In this document: positions 8,014-16,878 of the stretch, in pieces
Layout of the letters: each line of letters starts with the position of its first letter
Numbering within the stretch: position 1 is the first letter of the stretch
Assembly (NCBI GenBank): GCA_934725305.1
Contig: CAKVBA010000035.1
Coordinates: forward strand, 1-28,090
Direction: 5' to 3'
Origin: an uncultured Parabacteroides sp.
GTDB lineage: Bacteria; Bacteroidota; Bacteroidia; Bacteroidales; Tannerellaceae
DNA length: 28,090 nucleotides
The notes under the pieces: model-generated
The model's input: only the letters and a program-made list of their open reading frames with translations
The model's database searches: none
Told to the model about the DNA's origin: nothing
Position numbers and translations under genes: made by a program

Positions 8014-9264
8014 TCAATTACCTTTATCCAATGGTAAATAGACATCACCATCCCAGTTGGGATTAACAGTTACTTCGATTACATACTCTTTGGTTGTCAA
8101 TTGGGAATAATCAATCCTTATGCGATAGTAGTGATTCCGCTTAAAACAGATTTGGTACGGATTATTGTCTGCCGGATCCGGATCGGGTTCTTCGGGATTT
8201 ATCGGAGTCTGTTCTCCATCCGGAATAATTCCGGTTCCATTTCCGCCATCACCCGGAATAGAGCGTAATTGAATACCATTTTCCTCTTTTTTGTTTTCAT
8301 CTATTTCCGTATTTTCCTTTTTCTGTAATTCTCTTACTTTTAAACGGCAAACCACGTTTTTCTCGCCCTCATCATCTTTCATTGTTATGCGTAAGCTGAG
8401 TGAGGTGCATACCGCCAATAGATTCATATTGGCGATAGAGATACTATCATTAGGCTGCATCAGTTTATCAACACCTCTTTGCCAAGAGCCGAGTAGGAAA
8501 TGCTTGAAACTTCCATCCCGCTGCTTGCCATAAGAAGTAAGGAAGTCATCATAGACACGTGCTTTCACTCGGGTGTTAATGGAGTCGGCCAACAAATCAA
8601 TCCGCAGGACTTTTGCATCCACATTTTTCAAGTTCAATTCGATTCCGGCAACGCCTCGATACAACCAGCCGGACAACACAGACTGCTTATCTTTGACATC
8701 TTCATAGCTGAAAAGAGTATCTTTATCGAAGGCAACCACATTGCCAAAAAACAACTCCGGTGTTTTATACTCTTCTTTATCCTGCAACTCAATCTCTGCA
8801 TTATCGTAATAGGATCGGTTCATCGCAAACAAGGTGTTTTCCCCTTGTTTCTCAGAATAAGCAACGGCTGTCATCCGATATTGGTAACCACTCTCCATAG
8901 GCACCTTGCCTTTAGCAATGTAACGAGGCTGTCGTTTTGCGTCACTATATCCTGTCTTTATAGCCGTCAGCTTTACTGTATCTGATGGTAAAAAACCCTC
9001 TTCATCCGTCTTATACGGTTGGTCGGAAGGACGCTTATAGGTATAAATCTTCACCTTATCCACAAAGATAGGACGCATATTGGTCTTCATGGTATCCGGA
9101 TTTACGCGTGTCATCAAATCGCGTCCACTTGAGGTCAGGTTGAATTCCACCGGCACCTCAACGATCTCCTTTTCCTGCACTACGGGAGCTTCATCCGCAT
9201 CGCAACCCACACACAATCCTGCCATGCACAAGAGGCTACTTATCAAATAGAGTATCTGTTTCAT
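8014..9264 (-). CDS. Mfa/FimB-like fimbrial lipoprotein, last gene of the fimbrial operon
   Basis: A 416-aa predicted lipoprotein. I place the start at 9264 (MKQILYLISS) because it gives a proper signal peptide ending LCVGC with Cys21; the frame stays open 54 codons further upstream, but that would overlap the preceding gene. Fimbrillin traits: a KRNHYYRIRIDY strand near residue 380 and a C-terminal strand EVTVNPNWDGDVYLPL. A Gly/Pro/Asp-rich linker (PGDGGNGTG... to ...PEEPDPDPADNNP) precedes the last strands. It lies 17 bp behind the 1563-aa adhesin gene, so the two are co-transcribed. It is likely an accessory or anchoring subunit of the fimbria at the outer membrane; the exact role is not readable from sequence. 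Confidence 0.8.
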   Translation of the reverse strand: MKQILYLISSLLCMAGLCVGCDADEAPVVQEKEIVEVPVEFNLTSSGRDLMTRVNPDTMKTNMRPIFVDKVKIYTYKRPSDQPYKTDEEGFLPSDTVKLTAIKTGYSDAKRQPRYIAKGKVPMESGYQYRMTAVAYSEKQGENTLFAMNRSYYDNAEIELQDKEEYKTPELFFGNVVAFDKDTLFSYEDVKDKQSVLSGWLYRGVAGIELNLKNVDAKVLRIDLLADSINTRVKARVYDDFLTSYGKQRDGSFKHFLLGSWQRGVDKLMQPNDSISIANMNLLAVCTSLSLRITMKDDEGEKNVVCRLKVRELQKKENTEIDENKKEENGIQLRSIPGDGGNGTGIIPDGEQTPINPEEPDPDPADNNPYQICFKRNHYYRIRIDYSQLTTKEYVIEVTVNPNWDGDVYLPLDKGN

Positions 9265-9281
9265 CGTTTCTTCTTGATTTG

Positions 9282-12200
9282 TTAAAACACTTTTACTACA
9301 GCACTTGTCTGATCCCGGAAATAGACCTTTACCACATAAATACCCGGTCCAACGGGCAATCGGTATTCGTTGGACTCCGACCGCATCTGACCGGACATTC
9401 TTCCATCTACCGTAAAGACATCGCAACGCACCATGGGTTGTTCCGACGAACGCACGATAATGTGGTTGCTGCTCTCTTCCCGATAACAGAACACTTTCGG
9501 CTGTGTAGCAACAATCTGCCCGTTACCGGTTGCCACGGATTCGCCACGCAGAGTGAAACGACCGATATTTGTGGTCAATCGTCCCAGCTCAATCCGGTTC
9601 GCTTCTCCTGTCAACAAGGGATACATACGGTTGTTCTCCCAATCTTTCAAGATCCAGCCATCATAACCTTCGGGAACCGTTACCGACAAGGTTACATCCG
9701 CCGGCTTCTCCAAATAGATACCGAGAGGAATCTCTCCACCATTCTGGCGCTGCTGAATATCCAATGCACGCTGATCCGCTATCGTAAACATAGCAATGGC
9801 TGGCTTCACCTCATTTTCCAACAGAACTTCGGCATCCTCGTTTTCCCGATAATGGTCGTTCGCCTTGGAAGAGAAATGAACCAACGCAGCGGCCTGCTTG
9901 CTATCCGCCGATGCAACCAAACGAATCGACCGGTTGGCACCGGAAGCCGTCTGTTTTTTCGTCTGTCGGGTCGCATTCTTTGCCTGAATTTCCGGTCCTG
10001 TCATCAACATATCTTCCGTAAAGGTTACGGCACACGACTCTACCATATCCGCAGAGCAAGTCACAAAGAAGGACTGCATAGGGGCGATATAAATTGTCGT
10101 ATCTGATGTTACCGTCAAGATTCCATCTCCATCCAGATTATGGATCAACGAGTTGTTTGTGGCATTCTTCGCATCATATATTTTGACGGAAGAAAGATGC
10201 TTATTCGCTTCCAATAGTTTCACTACATTGATATGAGTCATAAACGGATTGCCCACCAAGAATGTCTTGTTCTGGTAAGAGTCGTTCTTAAATCGCATAA
10301 CAAACGGGAATTTCACCTTCTTGTCATCCTGCTCATAGATAAAGCGGCCGGAATTGTTTCGGTCTTTTATCTGCACACCCGCACTCAGCAGCGTTCCATT
10401 CTTGTCGTAATAATGATACTCCGAATGCGCCTTGGGGAAACGGAACGTATATGCTTTATTATTGTCACCCTCTCCGTCTTCGGAAGGTTTCAACGGATGT
10501 ACCCACACCGACAAGGCATTAAAATCATATTCTCCTCCGCTCACTGTGTTCTTGTCATAAGTAACCGCAAGCCAGTTGAACGGCTTCGTCCAACCCGTTT
10601 TCTTTAAATCCACTTTTTCGCCCGGCTTGATAAATGGACGGTTGTTGACATTAATAAGCTGATCCATATAGGTAGCATCCCAAATGCGTTGGTAGATTGT
10701 CGGAGTCACTCGGTTTTCCGGATAACTCTTTTCGTCCAACGTAGTAAAATACGCAGGATACTCTTTTCCGTCAGCTGCGATAAACCAATCTCCCGAATAA
10801 ATTCTTTTCAACGGAGCTGCCACCATATAATAGCGATCCGGAAGCAATTTGATTTCCACCCACGCCTTTTGATAAAACAAATAATGGGTGTTTTTCACCT
10901 CGGCTTTCGGCTCAAAATGAATATAGTTACATCCGTTTGAATCTTTCTCTTTCAATATCGGATAAGCCTCTGCTGACTCAGGAATAATCACATTGGTGCA
11001 GGTCCAAGGCGAACCATTATCCCAGTTCTCCCATTTGTTCCAGTCGGTGTCGGCCACATTCGTTTTCCAAGTTGTCTCATTCGGATGAACAACAAATTCT
11101 AAGATGGCCAATACAAATTCTTCATATTGGATTTCCTCTTCAGTTCCTGCGTCATCTTTTTTGTCTTCTCCGGCATTACCCTCCTTTCCCCTCTTATCAT
11201 AGATAACCAATTTATATTTCCCGGCCTCTATGCTCTTCGGTACTTTCAACTGGAAAATACCCTCTTGGATAGTAAACGTTTCGGAGAATACGGGAGTCGT
11301 GTAGATATCAGCCTCTTGCTTAAAGATTGCTATCTTATAATCTCTTTCCGTTTCTTTCTCATACCTCGTTTTTCCAGATAATATCACCGTATCCTTTTCA
11401 CAAATATGCGAAGCCGTCTGCAAGTTCACCAATGATCCCGGACAACAATCCGGATCCATACAATCGGGTAATCCATCGCCATCAATATCGCTGCGGAAGA
11501 AGAGACCATATAAATTATACCCTTCCAAAGCACTTAGCACTCCGGCAAAAGCAATTCTCACCTCATCATAAGGCATTGTCGGTTGGGAGAAAAGATAACG
11601 GCGATCTCCATAACCAATCACATCTAACCCCAAGGTTTTCCAATCCGTAAATTTCTCCTGCTCTTCTCCATTCAGATAAGTGTATATGGTCATCCAAGTG
11701 CCTAATCCCGCACCCAAAAGGTATGTTTTATCGTCCAATGCCAATCCCAACTGTTTGCTCTTGTCCACGGTTCGTCCCAGTTTCACACATAAGATAACAC
11801 CTGTTCCTACTCCCACGCCTGGCGTATAGGTCAATGCTGTACTCATATCGCCGTCCAGCAGTCTGTCTGCATGGAGCAATGAGCCACCCACAGAAGCCGT
11901 TTGGAACGGTATCTTTAAATAGAGTGAACCATTCGTTTCTTCCGTGGTAACAATTGAAGCACAACTGTTCGCCAACGGATCCGAACAATTATCATCGGCC
12001 GACTCCATAAAACCATAATAGATACGCAAGGTGTTCAAGCCTAAATTCAACACACCGGAAGTCCACAACTGAAACTCGTCAAATACCACATCGGCCGGCA
12101 CCTTTATGCTATACCGGATCTTTTGGGACGGCTCCGAACCAATCAAGCCCGCACCAATGGTGTTTGTCTCGTCAATCACATGCTCATAAGCGACTTTTCC

Positions 12201-13973
12201 TTTCCTGAAAAGCCGTATGCGCATAAACTGCAATACATCGGCATCCAAAAAGGTGGAGGCATTCTCCACGATAAATCCCACTCGCTTGTCCCCTTTGATG
12301 CCTAAATCAATCGAATCACCACTCACCGTCTTAATACCGATGATACCCATATTGCTGGCCAAGCTCAAACCACTGACATAGGAAGCGTAGTTGTCGTATT
12401 TGCCATCCAACACATTGGATTTATTCTTAATGTTGCTGATACTGATCAAACTACCGGTCACGCCATACGAACTTGTAGAAAGTTCATATTTCGACGAATC
12501 CTTTTCGTTGATTATTGGTATCCCACAAGAGGTTGTTTTTGCTTGTGTGCCTTTTGTCAAGGTAATGGTTTCCGAGCAGTTAGGCTTAGACGTACAACCT
12601 ACCGCTGTCGCCTCGAATGTGTACACTCCTTTTGCGCTCAATCCGGTTACTTTGGCTACGCTATCAGTATCAGCTATTTTTACTCCGGCCTTCACTGCCT
12701 CAACAGATGGAATGTTTTCTCCACTAAAATGAACGAAGTCCTTTAATTTCCAACGAACTTTCATTTTCGGATTGCTTCTCAGTTCATAAGTCGTCTCGTT
12801 TTCACAGATTGTGGCACTCATACTTGGCTGGATGGGGCAATGATGATATACCTCCGGTTTCTCCTTCACGAAACCATAATAGACACCTGTCGCAGTTGCA
12901 TTAACACCTAAAACAGTACCAGAAGTCAGACGGGCCGAATAAAAAGGTTTCTTGGATATGATGGAAGCTGTGACTTCACCCGCTTTAATCACTCCTAAGC
13001 CCAATATGCCGGCACTTATCACCTCTCTCTGAATCTCTTTGTTGTTCTCATCATACAATTTAATAGTAAAATTACCTCCCACATTCAAGCTTAAAAGGCC
13101 CTTATCAAAATACTTAAATCCCACTTCCGTACCTGCAGGGAATTCATAATTCGTAGCAATGTGTACATGGAATGCCTCTGCAATGGCTATTACCGGCACT
13201 GTTGTCAAAAAATTTGTCGTATCGTCATCAAACAAATAATTGTCAAGCTTCTTATCAGACCATGGCATTCCCTCACTTTTTTTCTTATCTATTTTTATAT
13301 CCTTATTCAACTCCTTGCCATACTCTGCCAAACCTTTGTGCGTCAGAAGTACCTCTTTCGGATCCCCGACAAAGGCATATTTGATACTTAATTTACTGAT
13401 AGCTTGCACATTCACACCTCCCGACATCAAATAGATTTCATCGAAATCCTTCGTTGTCGTGATGCTCACATCTACGCATACATTATCACTTCCCGGAAGC
13501 TGGATCAGATTTAAGCCCAACCCTCCGGAAGAGGCTTCTTTCACCGCAATCAGTTCCTGCTGCTCTCCGTTCAGATAGGTGGCAATCGAAAACATCTTGA
13601 TAACATCCAGCGATAACAGGTTTCCATCCTTTGTAGATACCAACGTAAAACCGGCAGTTGTTCCGGCTTTATAGCTGTTTTTGGTATCTTTTACACTCAG
13701 AATGGGTAATACGGCTACACCCACCTTAACACCCGTGATTGCCGCACAGTTATCCAGATCGTCATCCGTTATATTCTCTAATTCATTATAGTTAGTTGCC
13801 ACATTGGCTGCCGCCGAAAATTGGTTCACCATGCAATAGGGGCCGACCAAAGCCTTTCGCTTCGTGATCTCAACCACGGGTTTCACTACGGTCTGTCCCT
13901 GTAGGTTGCCAAACAGCGCAAGCAGGCAAAGCAGCCCTATACATCTAATTATATATCGTCTGATTGTATGCAT
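9282..13973 (-). CDS. Giant modular adhesin-like protein with T9SS-type C-terminal sorting domain, in the fimbrial operon
   Basis: A 1563-aa secreted protein; signal peptide about 1-27, no lipobox. Four related beta modules at about 55-203, 245-370, 515-657 and 690-827 each begin with an LxDGDxxNxxT-like line and end in a Y[AY][FG]-type strand; the opening resembles the discoidin/galactose-binding fold. Two Ig-like stretches start with ICEN (389-392) and ICEK (857-860). A Ca-binding-like DIDGDGLPDCMDPDC sits at 829-843. The last about 70 residues (VFTVDGR... to ...GPGIYVVKVYF...KVF) look like a T9SS type A sorting domain, so export by T9SS is expected rather than by the lipoprotein route of its neighbours. 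It starts 7 bp after the upstream gene. By position and sorting type it may be a counterpart of P. gingivalis Mfa5, although no vWA domain is seen. Function as adhesin is inference. Confidence 0.85.
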   Translation of the reverse strand: MHTIRRYIIRCIGLLCLLALFGNLQGQTVVKPVVEITKRKALVGPYCMVNQFSAAANVATNYNELENITDDDLDNCAAITGVKVGVAVLPILSVKDTKNSYKAGTTAGFTLVSTKDGNLLSLDVIKMFSIATYLNGEQQELIAVKEASSGGLGLNLIQLPGSDNVCVDVSITTTKDFDEIYLMSGGVNVQAISKLSIKYAFVGDPKEVLLTHKGLAEYGKELNKDIKIDKKKSEGMPWSDKKLDNYLFDDDTTNFLTTVPVIAIAEAFHVHIATNYEFPAGTEVGFKYFDKGLLSLNVGGNFTIKLYDENNKEIQREVISAGILGLGVIKAGEVTASIISKKPFYSARLTSGTVLGVNATATGVYYGFVKEKPEVYHHCPIQPSMSATICENETTYELRSNPKMKVRWKLKDFVHFSGENIPSVEAVKAGVKIADTDSVAKVTGLSAKGVYTFEATAVGCTSKPNCSETITLTKGTQAKTTSCGIPIINEKDSSKYELSTSSYGVTGSLISISNIKNKSNVLDGKYDNYASYVSGLSLASNMGIIGIKTVSGDSIDLGIKGDKRVGFIVENASTFLDADVLQFMRIRLFRKGKVAYEHVIDETNTIGAGLIGSEPSQKIRYSIKVPADVVFDEFQLWTSGVLNLGLNTLRIYYGFMESADDNCSDPLANSCASIVTTEETNGSLYLKIPFQTASVGGSLLHADRLLDGDMSTALTYTPGVGVGTGVILCVKLGRTVDKSKQLGLALDDKTYLLGAGLGTWMTIYTYLNGEEQEKFTDWKTLGLDVIGYGDRRYLFSQPTMPYDEVRIAFAGVLSALEGYNLYGLFFRSDIDGDGLPDCMDPDCCPGSLVNLQTASHICEKDTVILSGKTRYEKETERDYKIAIFKQEADIYTTPVFSETFTIQEGIFQLKVPKSIEAGKYKLVIYDKRGKEGNAGEDKKDDAGTEEEIQYEEFVLAILEFVVHPNETTWKTNVADTDWNKWENWDNGSPWTCTNVIIPESAEAYPILKEKDSNGCNYIHFEPKAEVKNTHYLFYQKAWVEIKLLPDRYYMVAAPLKRIYSGDWFIAADGKEYPAYFTTLDEKSYPENRVTPTIYQRIWDATYMDQLINVNNRPFIKPGEKVDLKKTGWTKPFNWLAVTYDKNTVSGGEYDFNALSVWVHPLKPSEDGEGDNNKAYTFRFPKAHSEYHYYDKNGTLLSAGVQIKDRNNSGRFIYEQDDKKVKFPFVMRFKNDSYQNKTFLVGNPFMTHINVVKLLEANKHLSSVKIYDAKNATNNSLIHNLDGDGILTVTSDTTIYIAPMQSFFVTCSADMVESCAVTFTEDMLMTGPEIQAKNATRQTKKQTASGANRSIRLVASADSKQAAALVHFSSKANDHYRENEDAEVLLENEVKPAIAMFTIADQRALDIQQRQNGGEIPLGIYLEKPADVTLSVTVPEGYDGWILKDWENNRMYPLLTGEANRIELGRLTTNIGRFTLRGESVATGNGQIVATQPKVFCYREESSNHIIVRSSEQPMVRCDVFTVDGRMSGQMRSESNEYRLPVGPGIYVVKVYFRDQTSAVVKVF

Positions 13974-13980
13974 CGTTCAT

Positions 13981-15765
13981 TTATTTCTTACTTATTTTCC
14001 AGGCATCTGTTATCTCCAAAACCTCATTACTGGTTACATCCGGATAATTGATACTCAATGTCATTGCGTTCAACTTATCTTTATAGCCGTCAATCTCACC
14101 TTTACACAAGATACTGTCGATATCAGCAACCATTGCTCTGTCTGTTTCCACAAAAGGCAAGGCTGTTCGCAGGTTGCAGACGATTCTTGTTGACTTGGTT
14201 GCCGCCTTGCTGTTTTCCCCTATCTTCTTCAAGTCTAATTGATTGATGGGGCGATAGGAAACGACATATTTCTCATTTATACCTTGTTCGGTTCGGATAA
14301 AGGTCTCTGGCGTGAATATTTCAGTAGCTGTTGGGGCTTCGGCTGTTTGATACCAACAGACTTTGGCAATCTTGTTCATTGTCGGATCTGCCAATCCAAT
14401 CCATTGGAAGCCCAAATAAGGAACTCCCTCTCGCTCCACGGTCAGATCTGCTTCGATACGCAGGCTCTTCTCCAAACTGGATGTAGGAGCCTTTTCTGAC
14501 AGGTAATATGTATTCACCCCGGATTGTCCTTCATACTCAATTGTGGCAAACTGACCCGTTTTCCTATTCGCTGATAGTTCGAACAGCTCTCGAATGGCAG
14601 CATTGCCGGCAAGATCGTTCAGCATCGTATGAATCAAATGGGTTTGGAATTTGGACAGCGCATTGCTCTCCTCTCCTGATTCCTCTTGGTTGATCTTATC
14701 TATAAAGTCTGATCGGCCTTCGTTTTGTATTTTAGTTTGTATCGCATCCAAACGCTTCCAATATGCTCTCATAATGGACCATTTACCATAATGCTCCTTC
14801 AACGCCTCTAATAACTTCGTCGTTTCATCCAACACCGGCTGACTCAACTCTTCTCTGTGAGTTGACAAGACCATATTATAGATATCCGGTAAAAAATAGT
14901 TCTTGATCGGTTCGGGCAACGTACAAGAGGCAGGAAACGGAATAGAAGAGGCGTTTACCTCGGTACTTTCATTTCCGGGATTCTCATTGGCGCCCTCATC
15001 GCCGGGATCTTCTTCGTTTCCTCCTTCACTGGGGTTTTCCTCGCCACCTCCTTCACAGGGATTCACTTCGGTTCCGTCCGCGTCAAGACCTTCTTCCGTT
15101 CCTTCGCCCGGCGTTTCTGAGCCGCCCTCTGTCGTGCTTTCTTCCCAAACCGGCAATTGCTCAAACAGGAAGTCGGTGCGTGTCACTAACCGTCGCAACA
15201 CAACCGGACAATTGTAAGGTTTTTCTCGATCTGCCAGTTGGTCTGAAGAATGAATATCCTGGGTAAAGAGATAGAACATATTCCGGTCGGTAAACGGCTG
15301 ATAAGGCATTTGCAGATGAACTGAATCAAACACCTCGGTCTTTCGCAAGGGCGACCACAGTGCGCCCGTCTCATCCGTCCACCCACAAATGACAGAGTCG
15401 ATGTTGGCAACGAAAACCACATGATACGTTTCGTCTTGGAACAAAGTATCTTTCAAGGCTTCCCGCTGTTCCCACGTCATGTTGTCGCGTGTCAAGGGCC
15501 AAGTCTCCTCATCCCCAGCCAATCCGGGAATTTCCCGCCGCTTCTCCAAAGATCCTTCCGAATTATATAATAAATAGGTAAGCGAGTTGATACGCACTCC
15601 TTTCGCCTGATTCTCATGAATCATACGTGTTGCGACACCCGCTTCAGCTGTGTAATCCACCACAAACTGTCCTGTCGAAATCGTCGATTGGGCTGGATCC
15701 GACAGTTCGTTTTCACATCCGGCGCACAGGCATAAGCCCGCCAACAGTCCTACAACCTTTCTCAT
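13981..15765 (-). CDS. Fimbrillin-like lipoprotein with acidic nonapeptide-repeat linker
   Basis: A 594-aa predicted lipoprotein. I start it at 15765 (MRKVVGLLAG), giving a signal peptide that ends LCAGC with Cys17; an ATG 17 codons upstream would overlap the previous gene and bury the signal. The N-terminal part (about 30-205) has the early beta strands and THVVF/YHVVFVANI-type segment common in Mfa-like proteins. Residues about 208-272 are an acidic Gly/Glu/Pro-rich linker with four 9-residue units. The C-terminal part is of unknown family and ends in EVLEITDAWKISKK, which resembles the terminal strand of the other fimbrial subunits. It lies 22 bp after its upstream neighbour and 7 bp before the large adhesin. 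It is probably an accessory or tip-proximal subunit; no closer family was recognised. Confidence 0.72.
   Translation of the reverse strand: MRKVVGLLAGLCLCAGCENELSDPAQSTISTGQFVVDYTAEAGVATRMIHENQAKGVRINSLTYLLYNSEGSLEKRREIPGLAGDEETWPLTRDNMTWEQREALKDTLFQDETYHVVFVANIDSVICGWTDETGALWSPLRKTEVFDSVHLQMPYQPFTDRNMFYLFTQDIHSSDQLADREKPYNCPVVLRRLVTRTDFLFEQLPVWEESTTEGGSETPGEGTEEGLDADGTEVNPCEGGGEENPSEGGNEEDPGDEGANENPGNESTEVNASSIPFPASCTLPEPIKNYFLPDIYNMVLSTHREELSQPVLDETTKLLEALKEHYGKWSIMRAYWKRLDAIQTKIQNEGRSDFIDKINQEESGEESNALSKFQTHLIHTMLNDLAGNAAIRELFELSANRKTGQFATIEYEGQSGVNTYYLSEKAPTSSLEKSLRIEADLTVEREGVPYLGFQWIGLADPTMNKIAKVCWYQTAEAPTATEIFTPETFIRTEQGINEKYVVSYRPINQLDLKKIGENSKAATKSTRIVCNLRTALPFVETDRAMVADIDSILCKGEIDGYKDKLNAMTLSINYPDVTSNEVLEITDAWKISKK
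14956..15063 (-). repeat. Four 27-bp units encoding a 9-residue acidic repeat
   Basis: The encoded units are NPCEGGGEE, NPSEGGNEE, DPGDEGANE and NPGNESTEV, decaying towards the C-terminal side. Being a multiple of 3, a change in copy number would keep the frame and alter only linker length. Confidence 0.7.
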
Positions 15766-15787
15766 CGTATAACCTATTTTTATATGT

Positions 15788-16858
15788 TTAATATCCATTC
15801 CATCCATCCCAAGCATCGTCTTCTACATCCACCGTTGCATCGTGGCCATCGGCAAAACCGGCATAACGCACCTCAAAGAGATCTTTCTCCATACCGTTGA
15901 ACAGGACAATGGTTCTTCGATTCTTCCTGATCATAATATCATCCGGTTCGCCATCCTCTTTACGACCATTCAGCGCATATACTTCAGATGCTCCATTCTT
16001 AAAAGAGACCGTAACGGTTGCATTTGTCAACGCTCCGGGAAGCAGGGCAATCGACAAAAGCTGTTTGCTCTTTTGACCCTTATCCTTATCTTCATCCACC
16101 TTCCAGATGAAAGACTTTCGTACAACAGGATCGACAACTATCACCGAATCACACGCCTCATCACGGATATAACACTCCTTGTGGGTTTCCACGCTGACCC
16201 TGAACTGTGTCACCGCACCTTTGGTCTTTGTGTCGAACTGGTCGGCCGGTTTACCCATATTCAAGACAAGCTGTCCTGTGATACGGCTCATCACCACGTC
16301 TTCGCCGGTTGGCATATCTGCATCAATCCAGCGGTCGATAATCTTGCGGTAAATTGCCAGGTCGGAACTGTCCGATTGATTCAAGTCCGATTGATAATCC
16401 AATACCGATTGATAGTTCAGCTTGAAGTCATACAGATCCTTAAAGACCTTAAAGGTTTCTTCATTCGGAAACATTTCGCTTCCCATCTGCTTTCCTTCTA
16501 TATTCGGCACACAGACAAAAGCGAACTTATACCAAATGCCTAACAGATTCTCAAGATGATAGGTTTGTCCCGTCAAATCATAACATGTGTCGCAGTAGAG
16601 TTTGACGTCATACCTATCATAGTAATCCGAACCCGAAGTCGTAGGTTTGCCGCTCTCCGGCTTGCGCTCCGCCACATACAGACGGGTAAACTGCTGCTTT
16701 GTTATCTCCTTTTGGGCGCCGGTTTCCGTTGTGCGGGTAGCCATACGGAATGAAACCGCGACAGTTTGCTTCTCCTGCGGAATATCCTCTGAGCATCCGG
16801 TAAGGAATGCCGCTATTCCGATTCCCATTGCTATATATTTGCGTATCGTCCTGTTCAT
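15788..16858 (-). CDS. FimB/Mfa2-like fimbrial lipoprotein
   Basis: A 356-aa predicted lipoprotein: MNRTIRKYIA start, lipobox LTGC with Cys22. The body is beta-rich, with a middle segment YKFAFVCVPNIEG and a later RITGQLVLNM, which corresponds to the [KR]xxG+xxV strand of fimbrillin-type proteins. It ends TVDVEDDAWDGWNGY, again a strand followed by an acidic-x-Trp as in its neighbours. Three cysteines occur close together (CDTC at about 89-92; C115). Spacing is 20 bp after the upstream gene and 22 bp before the next, so it is a central operon member. Probable minor or structural fimbrial subunit; the assignment to the FimB/Mfa2 group is by general pattern, not by a decisive motif. Confidence 0.72.
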   Translation of the reverse strand: MNRTIRKYIAMGIGIAAFLTGCSEDIPQEKQTVAVSFRMATRTTETGAQKEITKQQFTRLYVAERKPESGKPTTSGSDYYDRYDVKLYCDTCYDLTGQTYHLENLLGIWYKFAFVCVPNIEGKQMGSEMFPNEETFKVFKDLYDFKLNYQSVLDYQSDLNQSDSSDLAIYRKIIDRWIDADMPTGEDVVMSRITGQLVLNMGKPADQFDTKTKGAVTQFRVSVETHKECYIRDEACDSVIVVDPVVRKSFIWKVDEDKDKGQKSKQLLSIALLPGALTNATVTVSFKNGASEVYALNGRKEDGEPDDIMIRKNRRTIVLFNGMEKDLFEVRYAGFADGHDATVDVEDDAWDGWNGY

Positions 16859-16878
16859 AACGTTTGCTTCTGCCTTTC

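Noticed and set aside
9265..9426. N-terminal extension of the last fimbrial lipoprotein
   Set aside because: The upstream codons overlap the adhesin gene and would place a charged stretch before the lipoprotein signal; the MKQILYL start gives a proper signal peptide.
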